Source: a virus | DNA: 35,615 nucleotides | Direction: 5' to 3' (one strand) | Virus record (IMG/VR): IMGVR_UViG_3300030333_006291 | Coordinates: 1 to 35,615 of that record | Part shown: one piece after another, positions 21,877-31,046 of the stretch | Layout of the letters: each line of letters opens with the position of its first letter | How positions within the stretch are numbered: position 1 is the first letter of the stretch | The notes under the pieces: model-generated | Told to the model about the DNA's origin: nothing | The model's input: only the letters and a program-made list of their open reading frames with translations | The model's database searches: none | Translations under genes and position numbers: made by a program

Positions 21877-24800
21877 TGCGTGGGCGTGTCGAACATCTTG
21901 TCCGTTCCGGGGATGTACGGGAAGCCACCGAAGTTCTCGACGTTTGAGAACGTGTCTTTGCAGGTGCTGCGCAGCTTGTTGCACCCCGGCTCTAGGTCGA
22001 ACGTGTCGCCGGCTTGAATCTCTAGCGGCGTGGGCAGAGCCAGTGTGATCTTGTGCTTCACCGCCGTCGTCCATGTCGTTGGAGTCAAGGTTCCGGTCTC
22101 GATTTGGCACTGCGACACTTCAAGGTCTAGGTTGGTCTCAGGGTGGTCCGCGCCGACGCCGACGCCGAGTCGGATGCGCGCGTACCCAGTCTCTGTTCCG
22201 TTCGACGTGTAGCCCATGCTGAGCCTCCACCAGTCCGTGTTGCCGGTCACGTTTGTGATCTCAACCGAGATTCCCGCGTCGTAAAGCTCCGAGGTTCCAA
22301 CCTGCACCCACGCTGAGCCGTTCCACCGGAAGCCGGCTGCGTGCGTGGGCTCCACGGGATCATCTCCAGCGAACGAGGTTGCGATGCTGTCGTCCTCCAA
22401 GCCGAGGCTGAAGTAGCTTGCGGGCGTCGACGACGGTCGCTTGACGTACGCGGACAAGCACACGCGCGTTCCGCTCGGCGCGTACGTGGACCACGCTCCC
22501 GGCGAACCGGACGAGATCGTGCGCATGTACCCGTACTTGGCGGTCGACGAGGTTCGCGCGACGAGGAAGGAGTGCACCCCCGACGAGAACCCATTGGTGA
22601 CCTGTGAGCGCGTGACGTCCGATAGGGACCAATAGCTGCTGTTGTCGATGTCGTTCGCGCCGGGAGCTGAGTTGACCGCTAGATCGCCGTCGTTTGAATA
22701 GACCTCGGTGACCAAGCCTTTGTTGTTCCCCGTGAGCCACGTGAGCTTTCCAAGGGCGAACACGCCGTCCGTATCGGTGATGGCCCCGTCCGCTAAGTAG
22801 AACTCCCTGCGAGCGTCTCCGATGGGTGACTCCACCGTCTTGTTCGATTGCGTCGTGTACACCGCCTTGCACTTGTCGTCGCCCAGCACGTAGCGACACG
22901 TGCGGCCGTAGACGTCCCCGACCTTGTTCTGAAGTATGAACGCCAAGCCCTTGACGTTGGCCTCAAAGTGTTCGCCGGTGAACTTGGTGGACTCGATCGC
23001 GTACCTCGTGACGAGGAGAGGCTTGAGGTGCGGATACCGCCAGTCCACCATGTACTCCGCGATCTTGGCGCCTTGGTAGCGGCCCGCGCGCAGGTCTGCC
23101 TGCGTGATCTGGTCCGACGAAATCGCTCCGCGCACCTCCATGTCGGCGGCCTTGTTGCCGAGCTCTCTGCGACGCGCGCTGGCGTCGAGCGTCATCGGGG
23201 TCCACGTTCGACCCATGAACTCCAACGGTGTGGAGTTGTCCGTCAGCGTCAAGCGCGTGCCGTCTTTTCGGATGATCTCGAAGCATGTGCACACTCGAGT
23301 CCGTCGAGATGGATGCGGGAACTGTGGGTAGGGTCGAGAGCCGTCCAGCGCGCCGATGTCGAACGGCGTGTATCTTCCATTGCCAACCGCGTCGTCAATG
23401 ACGCCGTCGCTGAACAGCGAGTACCCCAAGCCGCTGGCGAACGTGTTGCCGGCCTTCAAGTAGAAGTTGTCGGAGGCGGCGTCAGCAAAGGTCTCCCCTC
23501 CCGTCTTGCCGGTGACGGAGTCGGTGCCGGAGGCTGTTGAGTCGCCAGAAACGTTGTTGGTGCGAACCGTGCCGGCGGGCAAGTTGAAGTCGTCTTCGTC
23601 GGACCCGATGGCGATGCAGTTCCTGACGACGCACCCAGTGGACGAGTCCACCCAGATGCCCTTCTGATCGCCGGCCGCCGAGAGCGTGCCGGTCCCGTAC
23701 ACGGTGCAGTTGTAGATGTTCACGCTGGATCCAGCGCCGCGCACTCGGATGCCACCGTAGATGCTCTTGTTGTCGACGCTGTCGTTGCCCCAGATGACGC
23801 AGTTCCTGATCGTCACGTTCGTCGAGGAGTCGTGCACGATGATGCCCGTCGCAAAACTCATGGCCGCCTGCGATGTGGCCGCGGTCACGAACAGCTTCTC
23901 GATGATCGAGCCAGTTGAACCGGGGCGCACTTCAACCACCCCGCTCGTGCCGGCCGTTCCGTTCGTCGATGCGCCCGTCAGCGTGAGCTTCATCGGGCCG
24001 GACAGTCTGAAGTACCGCTCTGCAATGGCCACGACGGGATACGCCTCGGCCGCGCTGCCGGTCGTGCTCAACGTTGCGCCCGTCAACGAGAACTGGTTCC
24101 AGTGGTTGGTCGCGCTCGGCCTGAGCCACCGATAGCGGACTGGATCGGTGATGGCCCCGTCGAACGTCGCCAACGACGTGCTCGCGTCCAGCGCGCCTGT
24201 GACCTCACCAATGCGCACCTCGTTTCGGTCGATGAGGTTCAGGTCTGTTGCCGCCTCCCACGCGGCGATGGTCGAGTAGTCACCACCGGATCCAATGGTC
24301 TCCACGACCACGGTCGGCGGTGCCTCCGCCGCCAACTGCGCTGAGCCGCCGAACGCGCCCAAGTCAGCGTTGGACGTGCTTCTCGTGTTGCCGTAGAAGT
24401 CCTTCGTGATGCCCGCGTCGTCGTACAGCTCCCAGTTGTCGATGTCTTGAGCCGGCGCCGTGGAGATCAACCTGAAGTCGTGGTTGATGGCGGACAGAAA
24501 CGTCTCAGACGGCGCCACGTTCCACGAGTTGTAGAGCTCAGATCCAAATCCTTGCTGCCCCGTGTAGTCGGACGTTGAGACGCCTCGCACGAAGCTAGTC
24601 TCGCCGTTGAAGCTAATGAGGCCCGAGAGGTCGGTTGCGTAGTCGTTTCCCGTGGTGAGGACTGGGTCGCGCATCACGATGGTGTTGTGCACCCTCTGCT
24701 GCTGGGAGCCGGCGCCACTGATTCCTCGACACGCGCTCGGACTGGACGCGTTCCAACCGGTGATTCCAAACACCGTGCACCCGACGATCTCGGGCACGTT

Positions 24801-25445
24801 GGCGGGGTTGCTCACGCTGTCGATTCTGATCCCGTAGTGGGCCCCACGCTTCGTGCCGACGTTCTGCCCGCCCACGACGATGCAGTTGTGAATCTTGTGG
24901 TCATGGCCACCGTAGACTCGCACGACGGATCCGCTCGCGGTGCCGGCCGTTCCATCCGCATAGAGTCCGCCTAGTCGGAAATAGCACGAGTCAAGTCGAA
25001 TGGACCGACGCGTGCCGACCTCGCTCAACGCGATGAGCTGAGTCGCGCCGCTGGTTGAAGCGCTGGACTCGTCGTCGACCACCGTGACGTCCACCATCCT
25101 GAAGTAGTTCTCGTTGATGGTGAACGCGCGCCTGTTGGCCGAGGTCCCGGAATTGGTCTGCCGCTTGATCCAGAACCCACTGCCCGTCACCGGATCGTAC
25201 TTGTCGCCAGCCGCGACGAACAGCTTTCGGTACCGGCTGGCGTTGATGTTGGATGCGCCGTCGATGGTGACGCCGGCAGTGCTTGAGTCCCACGTGAAGT
25301 CGGGGTTGTTGCCGGCCGCGTCGTGATGCAGCTCACCATAGAAGCCGCCGGAAGACGTCAAGCTGTTGTCCGTGGCGGCCTCCCACGCAGCGATGGTCGC
25401 GTAGTCTCTCCCGCCAGCTGTCCCTATATCGTTCGTCGTCGGCAT
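21873..25445 (-). CDS. DUF2163 baseplate hub fused to two beta-helix modules
   Basis: An 1190-residue composite. Residues 1-375 and about 382-710 are two tandem modules, each opening with a DY(A/S)TIAAWEAATD block and rich in Asn/Thr/Val strands and IxNCxV patterns typical of right-handed parallel beta-helices. From about 716 (VCTCFEIIRKDGTRL) the DUF2163 hub begins, with RADLRAGRYQGAKI-like and YGRTCRYVLGDDKC blocks. After LTWLTGNNKGLVTEV the hub is interrupted at about 915-1127 by a jelly-roll-like, carbohydrate-binding-type domain, then resumes with KHKITLALPTPLEIQ and ends with FGGFPYIPGTDKM. GTA gp13 is a ~300-residue hub alone. Here receptor- or glycan-binding parts are built into the hub. 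The start follows the 112-residue gene by 3 bases. Confidence 0.8.
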   Translation of the reverse strand: MPTTNDIGTAGGRDYATIAAWEAATDNSLTSSGGFYGELHHDAAGNNPDFTWDSSTAGVTIDGASNINASRYRKLFVAAGDKYDPVTGSGFWIKRQTNSGTSANRRAFTINENYFRMVDVTVVDDESSASTSGATQLIALSEVGTRRSIRLDSCYFRLGGLYADGTAGTASGSVVRVYGGHDHKIHNCIVVGGQNVGTKRGAHYGIRIDSVSNPANVPEIVGCTVFGITGWNASSPSACRGISGAGSQQQRVHNTIVMRDPVLTTGNDYATDLSGLISFNGETSFVRGVSTSDYTGQQGFGSELYNSWNVAPSETFLSAINHDFRLISTAPAQDIDNWELYDDAGITKDFYGNTRSTSNADLGAFGGSAQLAAEAPPTVVVETIGSGGDYSTIAAWEAATDLNLIDRNEVRIGEVTGALDASTSLATFDGAITDPVRYRWLRPSATNHWNQFSLTGATLSTTGSAAEAYPVVAIAERYFRLSGPMKLTLTGASTNGTAGTSGVVEVRPGSTGSIIEKLFVTAATSQAAMSFATGIIVHDSSTNVTIRNCVIWGNDSVDNKSIYGGIRVRGAGSSVNIYNCTVYGTGTLSAAGDQKGIWVDSSTGCVVRNCIAIGSDEDDFNLPAGTVRTNNVSGDSTASGTDSVTGKTGGETFADAASDNFYLKAGNTFASGLGYSLFSDGVIDDAVGNGRYTPFDIGALDGSRPYPQFPHPSRRTRVCTCFEIIRKDGTRLTLTDNSTPLEFMGRTWTPMTLDASARRRELGNKAADMEVRGAISSDQITQADLRAGRYQGAKIAEYMVDWRYPHLKPLLVTRYAIESTKFTGEHFEANVKGLAFILQNKVGDVYGRTCRYVLGDDKCKAVYTTQSNKTVESPIGDARREFYLADGAITDTDGVFALGKLTWLTGNNKGLVTEVYSNDGDLAVNSAPGANDIDNSSYWSLSDVTRSQVTNGFSSGVHSFLVARTSSTAKYGYMRTISSGSPGAWSTYAPSGTRVCLSAYVKRPSSTPASYFSLGLEDDSIATSFAGDDPVEPTHAAGFRWNGSAWVQVGTSELYDAGISVEITNVTGNTDWWRLSMGYTSNGTETGYARIRLGVGVGADHPETNLDLEVSQCQIETGTLTPTTWTTAVKHKITLALPTPLEIQAGDTFDLEPGCNKLRSTCKDTFSNVENFGGFPYIPGTDKMFDTPTQ

Positions 25446-25448
25446 GTG

Positions 25449-25787
25449 TCAGGTGGCGTAGTCGTGGATGGTGTATCGGTAGTCTCTGTTCGCGAAGAGG
25501 ATGATTGCGGCCTTTCCGTCCTCGAGCGTGAAGAGCGTGTCGGTGCTGCCGCCCTTGCGGCGCGTGATCGTCACGTCTTTGCTGCCGTCGTTGATGAGGT
25601 AGTAGAGAGGGCCACCGTCGACCGGAGGCTCGTGAGTCGTCTCGTCGGTCGTCGGCAGTTGGCACGAGTAGACACCGACGCTCGTGTGGTTGAAGCGCCA
25701 AACCCTGCCGCGTTGGTGTGACTTGATGACGTGCGCCGCCGCCGAGACCTCTCGTGCGCCGCCGTAGAACTTAGCCGGTGAGATCAC
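25449..25787 (-). CDS. Small tail tip protein with beta domain
   Basis: A 112-residue protein with a GTG start overlapping the DUF2460 stop (GTGA). Residues about 35-112 resemble the C-terminal domain of that protein: GGPLYYLINDGSKDVTITR here against GGPHFYLVNANASNTVAVK there, both then running LFTL. So it is probably a free copy of the same small beta domain. Its place between the distal tail protein and hub suggests a virion part or fibre-attachment piece. No named family recognised. Confidence 0.65.
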   Translation of the reverse strand: MISPAKFYGGAREVSAAAHVIKSHQRGRVWRFNHTSVGVYSCQLPTTDETTHEPPVDGGPLYYLINDGSKDVTITRRKGGSTDTLFTLEDGKAAIILFANRDYRYTIHDYAT

Positions 25788-26737
25788 AGCGTGATCCCCA
25801 CGTACTTGTTCGCACCGCTCACCGTGTAGACAAGGACCACCATGGTGCTGCTAGTGCCGAGCGTGAACAGCGTGGTGGCCCCGTCCTTCACCGCAACCGT
25901 GTTCGACGCGTTGGCGTTGACGAGGTAGAAGTGGGGACCTCCCGGCTCCAGCTCACCGACAGCCGGCAGGGTCAGCGATAGGCTGCCGGCGGTCGGGTTG
26001 ACCATGATGACTCGACCGTCAGACGCCGACACGGTGGCGCTCTGCGTCATCGCGATGTACTTCGCGCCGCCGTAGTCGAAGTCTTCCGGCTGCGCAACCT
26101 CGTCTATGACCTCCACCAGCGGAATAGACCCTGCCGCACCGCCGGTGCTGAAGTCGTCGTATGAAAGCATCAGCGCCTCGTCCACCTCGGCGCCGAATCG
26201 AACATGCGTGTAGTACTCGCACCCCGCTCTGATGACCACACCGTCTGACGGCGCTGAAGAGAACGTGATGATGCCCGTCGTGGCGTTCGTTGAGAACGCA
26301 GTCGTGTTCGCCGCGTCCAACGAGACCAAGACCGTTCCAGCCTTTGGCTTCGTGATGTTTCGATACTTGTTGCCCGCGCTAGACGGATACTTGGCCATCA
26401 GCTGGAAGGTTGTGGTGGAGCCGTCTCCGGTTCCGATGACGACGTCATCGTCCGTGTGCGCTGAGCGGTGATCTGACGCGGTGGTGAAGTCGAGGAAGTC
26501 CTTGTACTTGAAGCTGTGGAGCGGGCCAGACCGCGCAACGTAGAAGTCAACGAGAGTGCTGAGTTGATCCAGCGTCTTGACTCCGTACTCCGCCGCGTAC
26601 GTTCGCCTAGGCGTGGACCACCGAGCGTACCGCTCCTCGGCCCCACTGTCCAGCTGGATGATGTTGGTCTTGAAGCCGGGGCCACCGGCGGACCCGTACG
26701 AGATGTCTTCCGGGAAGACTACGTTGTGGAAAGCCAT
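25784..26737 (-). CDS. DUF2460 distal tail protein (GTA gp12-like)
   Basis: A 317-residue protein. The N-terminal about 210 residues carry the DUF2460 features: FPEDISYGSAGGPGF, RRTYAAEYGVKTLDQL, FVARSGPLHSFKYKDFLDF, and GDGSTTTFQL. In GTAs and related siphophages this protein forms the distal tail ring connecting tube to hub. The C-terminal about 100 residues (after SVDEAQPEDFDYG-like linker) are a beta domain beginning near GRVIMVNPTAGSLSLTLP, absent from the core family and similar to the next small gene. It starts one base from the tape measure stop with GGAGG as binding site. Confidence 0.82.
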   Translation of the reverse strand: MAFHNVVFPEDISYGSAGGPGFKTNIIQLDSGAEERYARWSTPRRTYAAEYGVKTLDQLSTLVDFYVARSGPLHSFKYKDFLDFTTASDHRSAHTDDDVVIGTGDGSTTTFQLMAKYPSSAGNKYRNITKPKAGTVLVSLDAANTTAFSTNATTGIITFSSAPSDGVVIRAGCEYYTHVRFGAEVDEALMLSYDDFSTGGAAGSIPLVEVIDEVAQPEDFDYGGAKYIAMTQSATVSASDGRVIMVNPTAGSLSLTLPAVGELEPGGPHFYLVNANASNTVAVKDGATTLFTLGTSSTMVVLVYTVSGANKYVGITL

Positions 26738-26738
26738 G

Positions 26739-29700
26739 CTATCTGATCCTCCTGAGATCGCGCGAGATCTGGTGTCTTGATCGTCGGAAACTGTCGGCGT
26801 CGGTGGCCGTCACGTTCATCGAGATGTTGGTGACGTTTGTGGGTGCCGTGCTGCCCTCCACGCGAACGCCCAGATCGCCGCTGGCAGTTCTGGTGAGCGG
26901 CATAACCGCCTCGGGTCCAGCCTCGCCCATCAGTCCAACCTTGTTGCCCGCCATCGGGAAGTAGGTTCTACCGGTGACCACACTGCCAGAAGCCATCGGA
27001 ACGACCTCACCTCCGGAGAATGCCGCGCCCTTGGCGAAGCCGCCGGCCACAGACGCGGCGGCCAAGACAGCGGCCGCTGCTTGCGCGTTAGCGAGCAGGA
27101 CCGCCCCAGCCGTCTCTGCGCCTCCCACGATCGTTGCTGAGGCTGAGATTGCCGCCGCTTCTTGAATGGCCGCCGCCATCTCAGCGCCCGTCGTCTCGAT
27201 TGCCGCGTCGCCGAACAGCGTAGGCAGCAACTCAGCCAACTGGCCGGTGATCCAGTCGGTCAGCGGCGTCGTGACCAACGTGTCAAGGACGGTGCGGCCG
27301 ACGCTCTCTGCTATGCCTTGAAGCGCCTCCTCCATCGTTCTCGCACCCAAGATCACGTCGTTGAACGCGCTCCCGAAGGCCGCGCCCATCTCTTCGGCCA
27401 TCTCTTGGTAGATCTCGGCCTCCTGCATGCGCATCAAGAGCTGCTCGTACACCGCGAGCTTTTCTCCGATGTTCTCGGCTTCCGCTTGGTGCAGCTGCAC
27501 CGCGTACTCCATCAGTCGAGATGCGCGCTCGCGCTCCATGTTGGTCAAGCCCAGCGTGTCGAGCTCCAGCATGGAGTTGTTCAAGAGCTGAGCCGCGCCA
27601 GCGGCCGCGCGGTCTCGCACTTGTGCACGCTGCTCCTCCTCGGCCTTCAAGCGCGCCTCTTCCTGCCGCTGCTCCTGCTGCTGCTTCGTGAGGCGCTCCC
27701 TCAGCTCCAACTCTTCCCGCAGCGCCTTGACGTACAGCTCGACGTTGACGACCCCGACGGCGCGCATCTCCGCCTCAGCCCTGAGAAGCGCCGTCTCGAT
27801 GGCCATGTTGACCTGACCGTCTTTCATGAGGTCGTTGAGCTTGGCCAGCGACTGCATCTTCTCGGCGTGACCTGTGAGCACCTTGTCGCGAGCGGCTTGC
27901 TCCTTGATCGCGGCGGTCTGCTTGTTGATGGTCTCGATCTGCTCCTTGAGCTCCGCCTTGAGCTCCTTAGAGTTTTCAACCTTCGCGCTGTCTACGAGCT
28001 GCTCCATCTTCCGAACTTCGTTCAACGCTCTGAGCTCGTCGGACGTCGCCTTGATGTGCTTCTGCGTGAAGTCTAGATCTTCTTGGTACTTCTCCAGCGC
28101 CTCTTCGGCTCTCGCGAGGGCGTCCGCGTCCTCGTCGACGCCGCCAGTCATACCCGCGAAGTCCGGCGGCTCGTACGCTTCGGTGAGCGGCTTCATCTGC
28201 GCCTCGAGGGCGCGCAGCGCCGCGGAGATCGCCTTGATCTGTCCCTCGGGCGAGAGCTCGTCGATGACCGGCGAGACGCCGCGCTGCAGGTTGCGACCGA
28301 ACAGGTCGAGCGTGAAGTCGACGTCGCCGAGTCCCTCCGCGTTGCGCTCGATGTCTGCCTTGATGAGTTTGAAGTAGTCCTCGGAGAGACCTCTGATCTT
28401 TCCAGCTTCGTCGATGAACACCGACTCAGGCACCTCGATGCCCTCAAGCAGCATCTCGGACACCGCCGTCCTCAGATCGGACAGGTCAAGTCCCGCGATC
28501 AACTCTCTGGTGCCATCCTCCGCCTGCTCAAACACAGAGGGCAGATCCTTCCAGAACTCCCACATGCCGACGTCGGGCGCCTGCGTGCCCAGCTCCCTGA
28601 TCTCCACCTGCATGTCTTGAAGCGCGGTGATTGCCGCCCGCAGCGCGCCGAGCTGGCGGCGGGAGTCGCCCTCGTCGTAGCCGATCGAGAACGCTGCCTC
28701 AGCCCTAGTGATTCTGGCGGCGGTCGCCTCCAGCCCCTGCAGCACGTTGTCCAGCTCTGCGGTGCTGGTGGTGGCCTCTTCGACGTCTCTGGTCATCGCC
28801 CAGATCGCGCCGCCCACCGCAGCGATGAGCGCGGCCACCGCCACGAACGGGTTGGCCAAGAGCGCGCTGTTCAACGCCCACTGTGCCGCCGCGGCGACCT
28901 TCGCGCTCGTGGCCAACCTGTACAGTCCGGAGACGAGCGCTTCAACGGCGATGACTGTCGCGGGAACTGCCATGACGGTCAACGCGGCTCCAACCGCCCT
29001 GAGCATGGTCTCTGAGTGCTTGCCTGAAACCGTGAGACCGGAGAAGTGTGCGATGAGGTCGGCGGTGAAGCTGGCCGCGTTCTTCAGCACCCCACCGGTC
29101 TCCTTCACCTGCAGCTTGAGCGCGTCGAACGCGTTCCACATTCTCTGCGTCTGCATGGCCAAGGTGTCCTGCGCTCTGGCGAACTCTTCGTCCGCGGCGG
29201 TCGCGTTCTCAACCTCCGCGGCCTGCATGGCCAACGCGTCCGCGACGTCTTGGGAGCGAAGGGCCATGACGGGGAGCACCTTGAGGATCTCCTCGCCCTC
29301 CAAGCCGAGGGCCTCCAGCGCGGCGGTTGTGTCGCCCCCGACGGCGTCTAGTTCGCCAAGCCCCTCGAGCAGCAGCTGAACACCGCCGACGGCGCTGTCT
29401 CTGAACGCGCTCTCGATCTCCTCGGCGGTCTTGCCGGTGATCGCTTGGAGCGCCTCCATCTCGACGCCGCCCTGTCTGATGGCCTTGTCGATCGAGCGCA
29501 TGGTGCGGCCCAGCGCTGAGCCGGCGAGCTCAGCCCTGATGCCCATCTGCCCCATGGCGGCGCCTAGCGCGGCGGCCTCCGCTGAGGACGTTCCAAAGAC
29601 CGCCGTGCTCAACGCGACTTGGGTGCCGACGTGCGCGATCTGGGACTCGGTGATCGCCATGTTGTTGCCGAGCTCAACGATGACCGATGAAAGGGTTCCC

Positions 29701-30305
29701 ACCGTGCCCACCGACTCGCCCGTCACGTTCAGCATTCGAGCGAGCGCTGTGGCCGCATCGTCGCCGACGAGGTCTGACGCGCTGCTGAGCTTCGCGACCG
29801 CGTCGGTGAACGCCAACACGTTGCTCGACCCGCTGACTCCGAGCTGTCCAGCTGCTTGAGCGATGCCGAGCAGCTCGTCGGTGCTGACGCCTAGGTCCGT
29901 GCTCATCTGCACGATGTCGGCGCCCATTTGCTCGAGTTGCGCGCCGGCCAAGTCGGTGGTCTTGCCGACGCCAACGAGCCCGCTCTCGAACTCGCGCATC
30001 GTCGAGATGATGTCGTTGACGATGAGCATGGCGCTGATCGCTCCGACCAGCTTGCCCACCATGCCGGCGGCGCCTGACGACGCCTCGCCTAGGTCGTCGG
30101 TCGCTGTGGCTAGATCGTCGGCCTCTTTGCGCGTGTCCTTGGCCTCTGAACCGAGGTCGTCGACTTCTTTCTCGAGCTCGTCGACCTGCTTGCTCGCTCT
30201 CGCCGCGGCCCGCCCAATGTCGTCGAACGATCGACTGGCCTGCGCTGCTCCAGTCTGCGCGCCGCGCGCGTCGATGCCGATCCGAATGTTGGTGATCTTA
30301 GCCAT
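26739..30305 (-). CDS. Tail tape measure protein
   Basis: A 1188-residue protein that sets tail length and passes DNA or channel proteins into the cell. Residues 30-80 are a charged coiled coil (EKEVDDLGSEAKDTRKEAD). From about 100 to 290 comes the TP901 tape-measure core with LGVSTDELLGIAQAAGQLG and GSALGRTMRSIDKA. Residues about 430-503 form a hydrophobic block with likely membrane-spanning helices. The rest is a long Glu/Arg/Lys coiled coil, ending in an Ala/Gly-rich tail. At about 0.15 nm per residue the tail would be near 180 nm long (inference). It overlaps the GT frame by 8 bases and starts after AGGAG. Confidence 0.92.
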   Translation of the reverse strand: MAKITNIRIGIDARGAQTGAAQASRSFDDIGRAAARASKQVDELEKEVDDLGSEAKDTRKEADDLATATDDLGEASSGAAGMVGKLVGAISAMLIVNDIISTMREFESGLVGVGKTTDLAGAQLEQMGADIVQMSTDLGVSTDELLGIAQAAGQLGVSGSSNVLAFTDAVAKLSSASDLVGDDAATALARMLNVTGESVGTVGTLSSVIVELGNNMAITESQIAHVGTQVALSTAVFGTSSAEAAALGAAMGQMGIRAELAGSALGRTMRSIDKAIRQGGVEMEALQAITGKTAEEIESAFRDSAVGGVQLLLEGLGELDAVGGDTTAALEALGLEGEEILKVLPVMALRSQDVADALAMQAAEVENATAADEEFARAQDTLAMQTQRMWNAFDALKLQVKETGGVLKNAASFTADLIAHFSGLTVSGKHSETMLRAVGAALTVMAVPATVIAVEALVSGLYRLATSAKVAAAAQWALNSALLANPFVAVAALIAAVGGAIWAMTRDVEEATTSTAELDNVLQGLEATAARITRAEAAFSIGYDEGDSRRQLGALRAAITALQDMQVEIRELGTQAPDVGMWEFWKDLPSVFEQAEDGTRELIAGLDLSDLRTAVSEMLLEGIEVPESVFIDEAGKIRGLSEDYFKLIKADIERNAEGLGDVDFTLDLFGRNLQRGVSPVIDELSPEGQIKAISAALRALEAQMKPLTEAYEPPDFAGMTGGVDEDADALARAEEALEKYQEDLDFTQKHIKATSDELRALNEVRKMEQLVDSAKVENSKELKAELKEQIETINKQTAAIKEQAARDKVLTGHAEKMQSLAKLNDLMKDGQVNMAIETALLRAEAEMRAVGVVNVELYVKALREELELRERLTKQQQEQRQEEARLKAEEEQRAQVRDRAAAGAAQLLNNSMLELDTLGLTNMERERASRLMEYAVQLHQAEAENIGEKLAVYEQLLMRMQEAEIYQEMAEEMGAAFGSAFNDVILGARTMEEALQGIAESVGRTVLDTLVTTPLTDWITGQLAELLPTLFGDAAIETTGAEMAAAIQEAAAISASATIVGGAETAGAVLLANAQAAAAVLAAASVAGGFAKGAAFSGGEVVPMASGSVVTGRTYFPMAGNKVGLMGEAGPEAVMPLTRTASGDLGVRVEGSTAPTNVTNISMNVTATDADSFRRSRHQISRDLRRIR

Positions 30306-31034
30306 GATTCTCCTGCTTCTTTCGTGACGCCTTCAAGAGAGCGTCGTCCATACCGCGCAGCAGCCGAAACCACAGCGACCTCGACTCACCGTCGTGAATG
30401 CCGATGAGGTCGAGGTATGCTGCGATGTCAGAGGGAGGGATGGCCGAAGCGCCGCCCATGCCCACGTGCCTTGCCGAAGACAGCTCCTGAAACGCGTTCC
30501 AAACCGGAACGAGGTCTGGGTACAGCTTCGGTTTGGCGTCGAGTGCCGGCACTTCTTTTCCCCTCCTCTTCGCTATTTGGAGCGCTTCCTCGTGTTCGCC
30601 CCACTCGAGGCACCACTCGAGGAGGCCGATGAGTTTCCCCGCGAGTCTTCTTCCGTCTGAAGACGGAACAGCTCGCGCTCGTTCGCCTGCGTCAGCACGA
30701 ACTGATACAGGTCTCGAAGACCGGGGTCTGTGAGCAGCTCGTGCGCGCGCTTCGGCGTGTACTTCAGCGGCTTGCCGTCTTCATCTTCGATGTTGCGCCA
30801 GCCGACGAGGATGTGAGACGCCATCGCTTTCTGCGACAGCGCCTCCATCTCATCGTCGGGCACTTGGCCGGCGCGGATGCGCTTGGTCAAGGGCGCCGTC
30901 AGCTTCCTGATCTCCGCCTGAAAGCTGGGGTTGTTGAGTCTGGCGATCTTCAGCTCCACGCCGTGATCCCACGTGACCCAAACACCTTCGGACTCTGCGA
31001 CGGAGTCCGCCTTGAGGGAGTTGAGTTTGGCCAT
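30298..31034 (-). CDS. GT tail-assembly chaperone, made by -1 frameshift
   Basis: If ribosomes slip -1 on the heptamer at 30639-30633, the 153-residue G frame joins a downstream open frame to give a 245-residue protein. The first 134 codons come from the G frame, then 111 from the T frame. The T part continues without a stop from LIGLLEWCLEW through EALQIAKRR into LYPDLVPVWNAFQELSS and ends at 30298 (QENHG). EWxxHEEAL-type and WNAFQELSS features match the T segments of other siphophages. In phage lambda G and GT bind the tape measure during tail assembly. The T frame has no good independent start; the GTG at 30552 has no binding site, supporting frameshifting. Confidence 0.82.
30573..31034 (-). 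CDS. Tail-assembly chaperone G
   Basis: The un-shifted product, 153 residues, stops at a TAG at 30573. The body (residues about 1-120) has the compact, charged features of G-type chaperones: WDHGVELKIARLNNPSF, and DPGLRDLYQFVLTQANE. The last 25 residues are Ser/Gly/Ala-rich low complexity (SSASSSGASSGAN) then basic. It lies between the tail tube and tape measure, the conserved place of the G gene. It would coat the tape measure before tube assembly. Strong binding site GGAGAG 9 bases before the ATG. Confidence 0.85.
   Translation of the reverse strand: MAKLNSLKADSVAESEGVWVTWDHGVELKIARLNNPSFQAEIRKLTAPLTKRIRAGQVPDDEMEALSQKAMASHILVGWRNIEDEDGKPLKYTPKRAHELLTDPGLRDLYQFVLTQANERELFRLQTEEDSRGNSSASSSGASSGANTRKRSK
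30604..30639 (-). promoter_or_regulatory. Slippery heptamer G GGA AAC with downstream stem
   Basis: The heptamer GGGAAAC occupies 30639-30633 in the correct register of the G frame (X XXY YYZ), very near lambda's GGGAAAG. Eleven bases later two CTCGAG hexamers at 30621-30616 and 30609-30604 can pair with each other to make a 6-bp stem with a 6-base loop, which could stimulate slippage. The -1 frame is open from the heptamer into the T part. Confidence 0.85.
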
Positions 31035-31046
31035 GAGTCAACTCTC

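Noticed and set aside
30298-30552. Independent T gene with GTG start at 30552
   Set aside because: No ribosome binding site, and the frame is open upstream to the slippery heptamer, so it is better read as the C-terminal part of the GT fusion.
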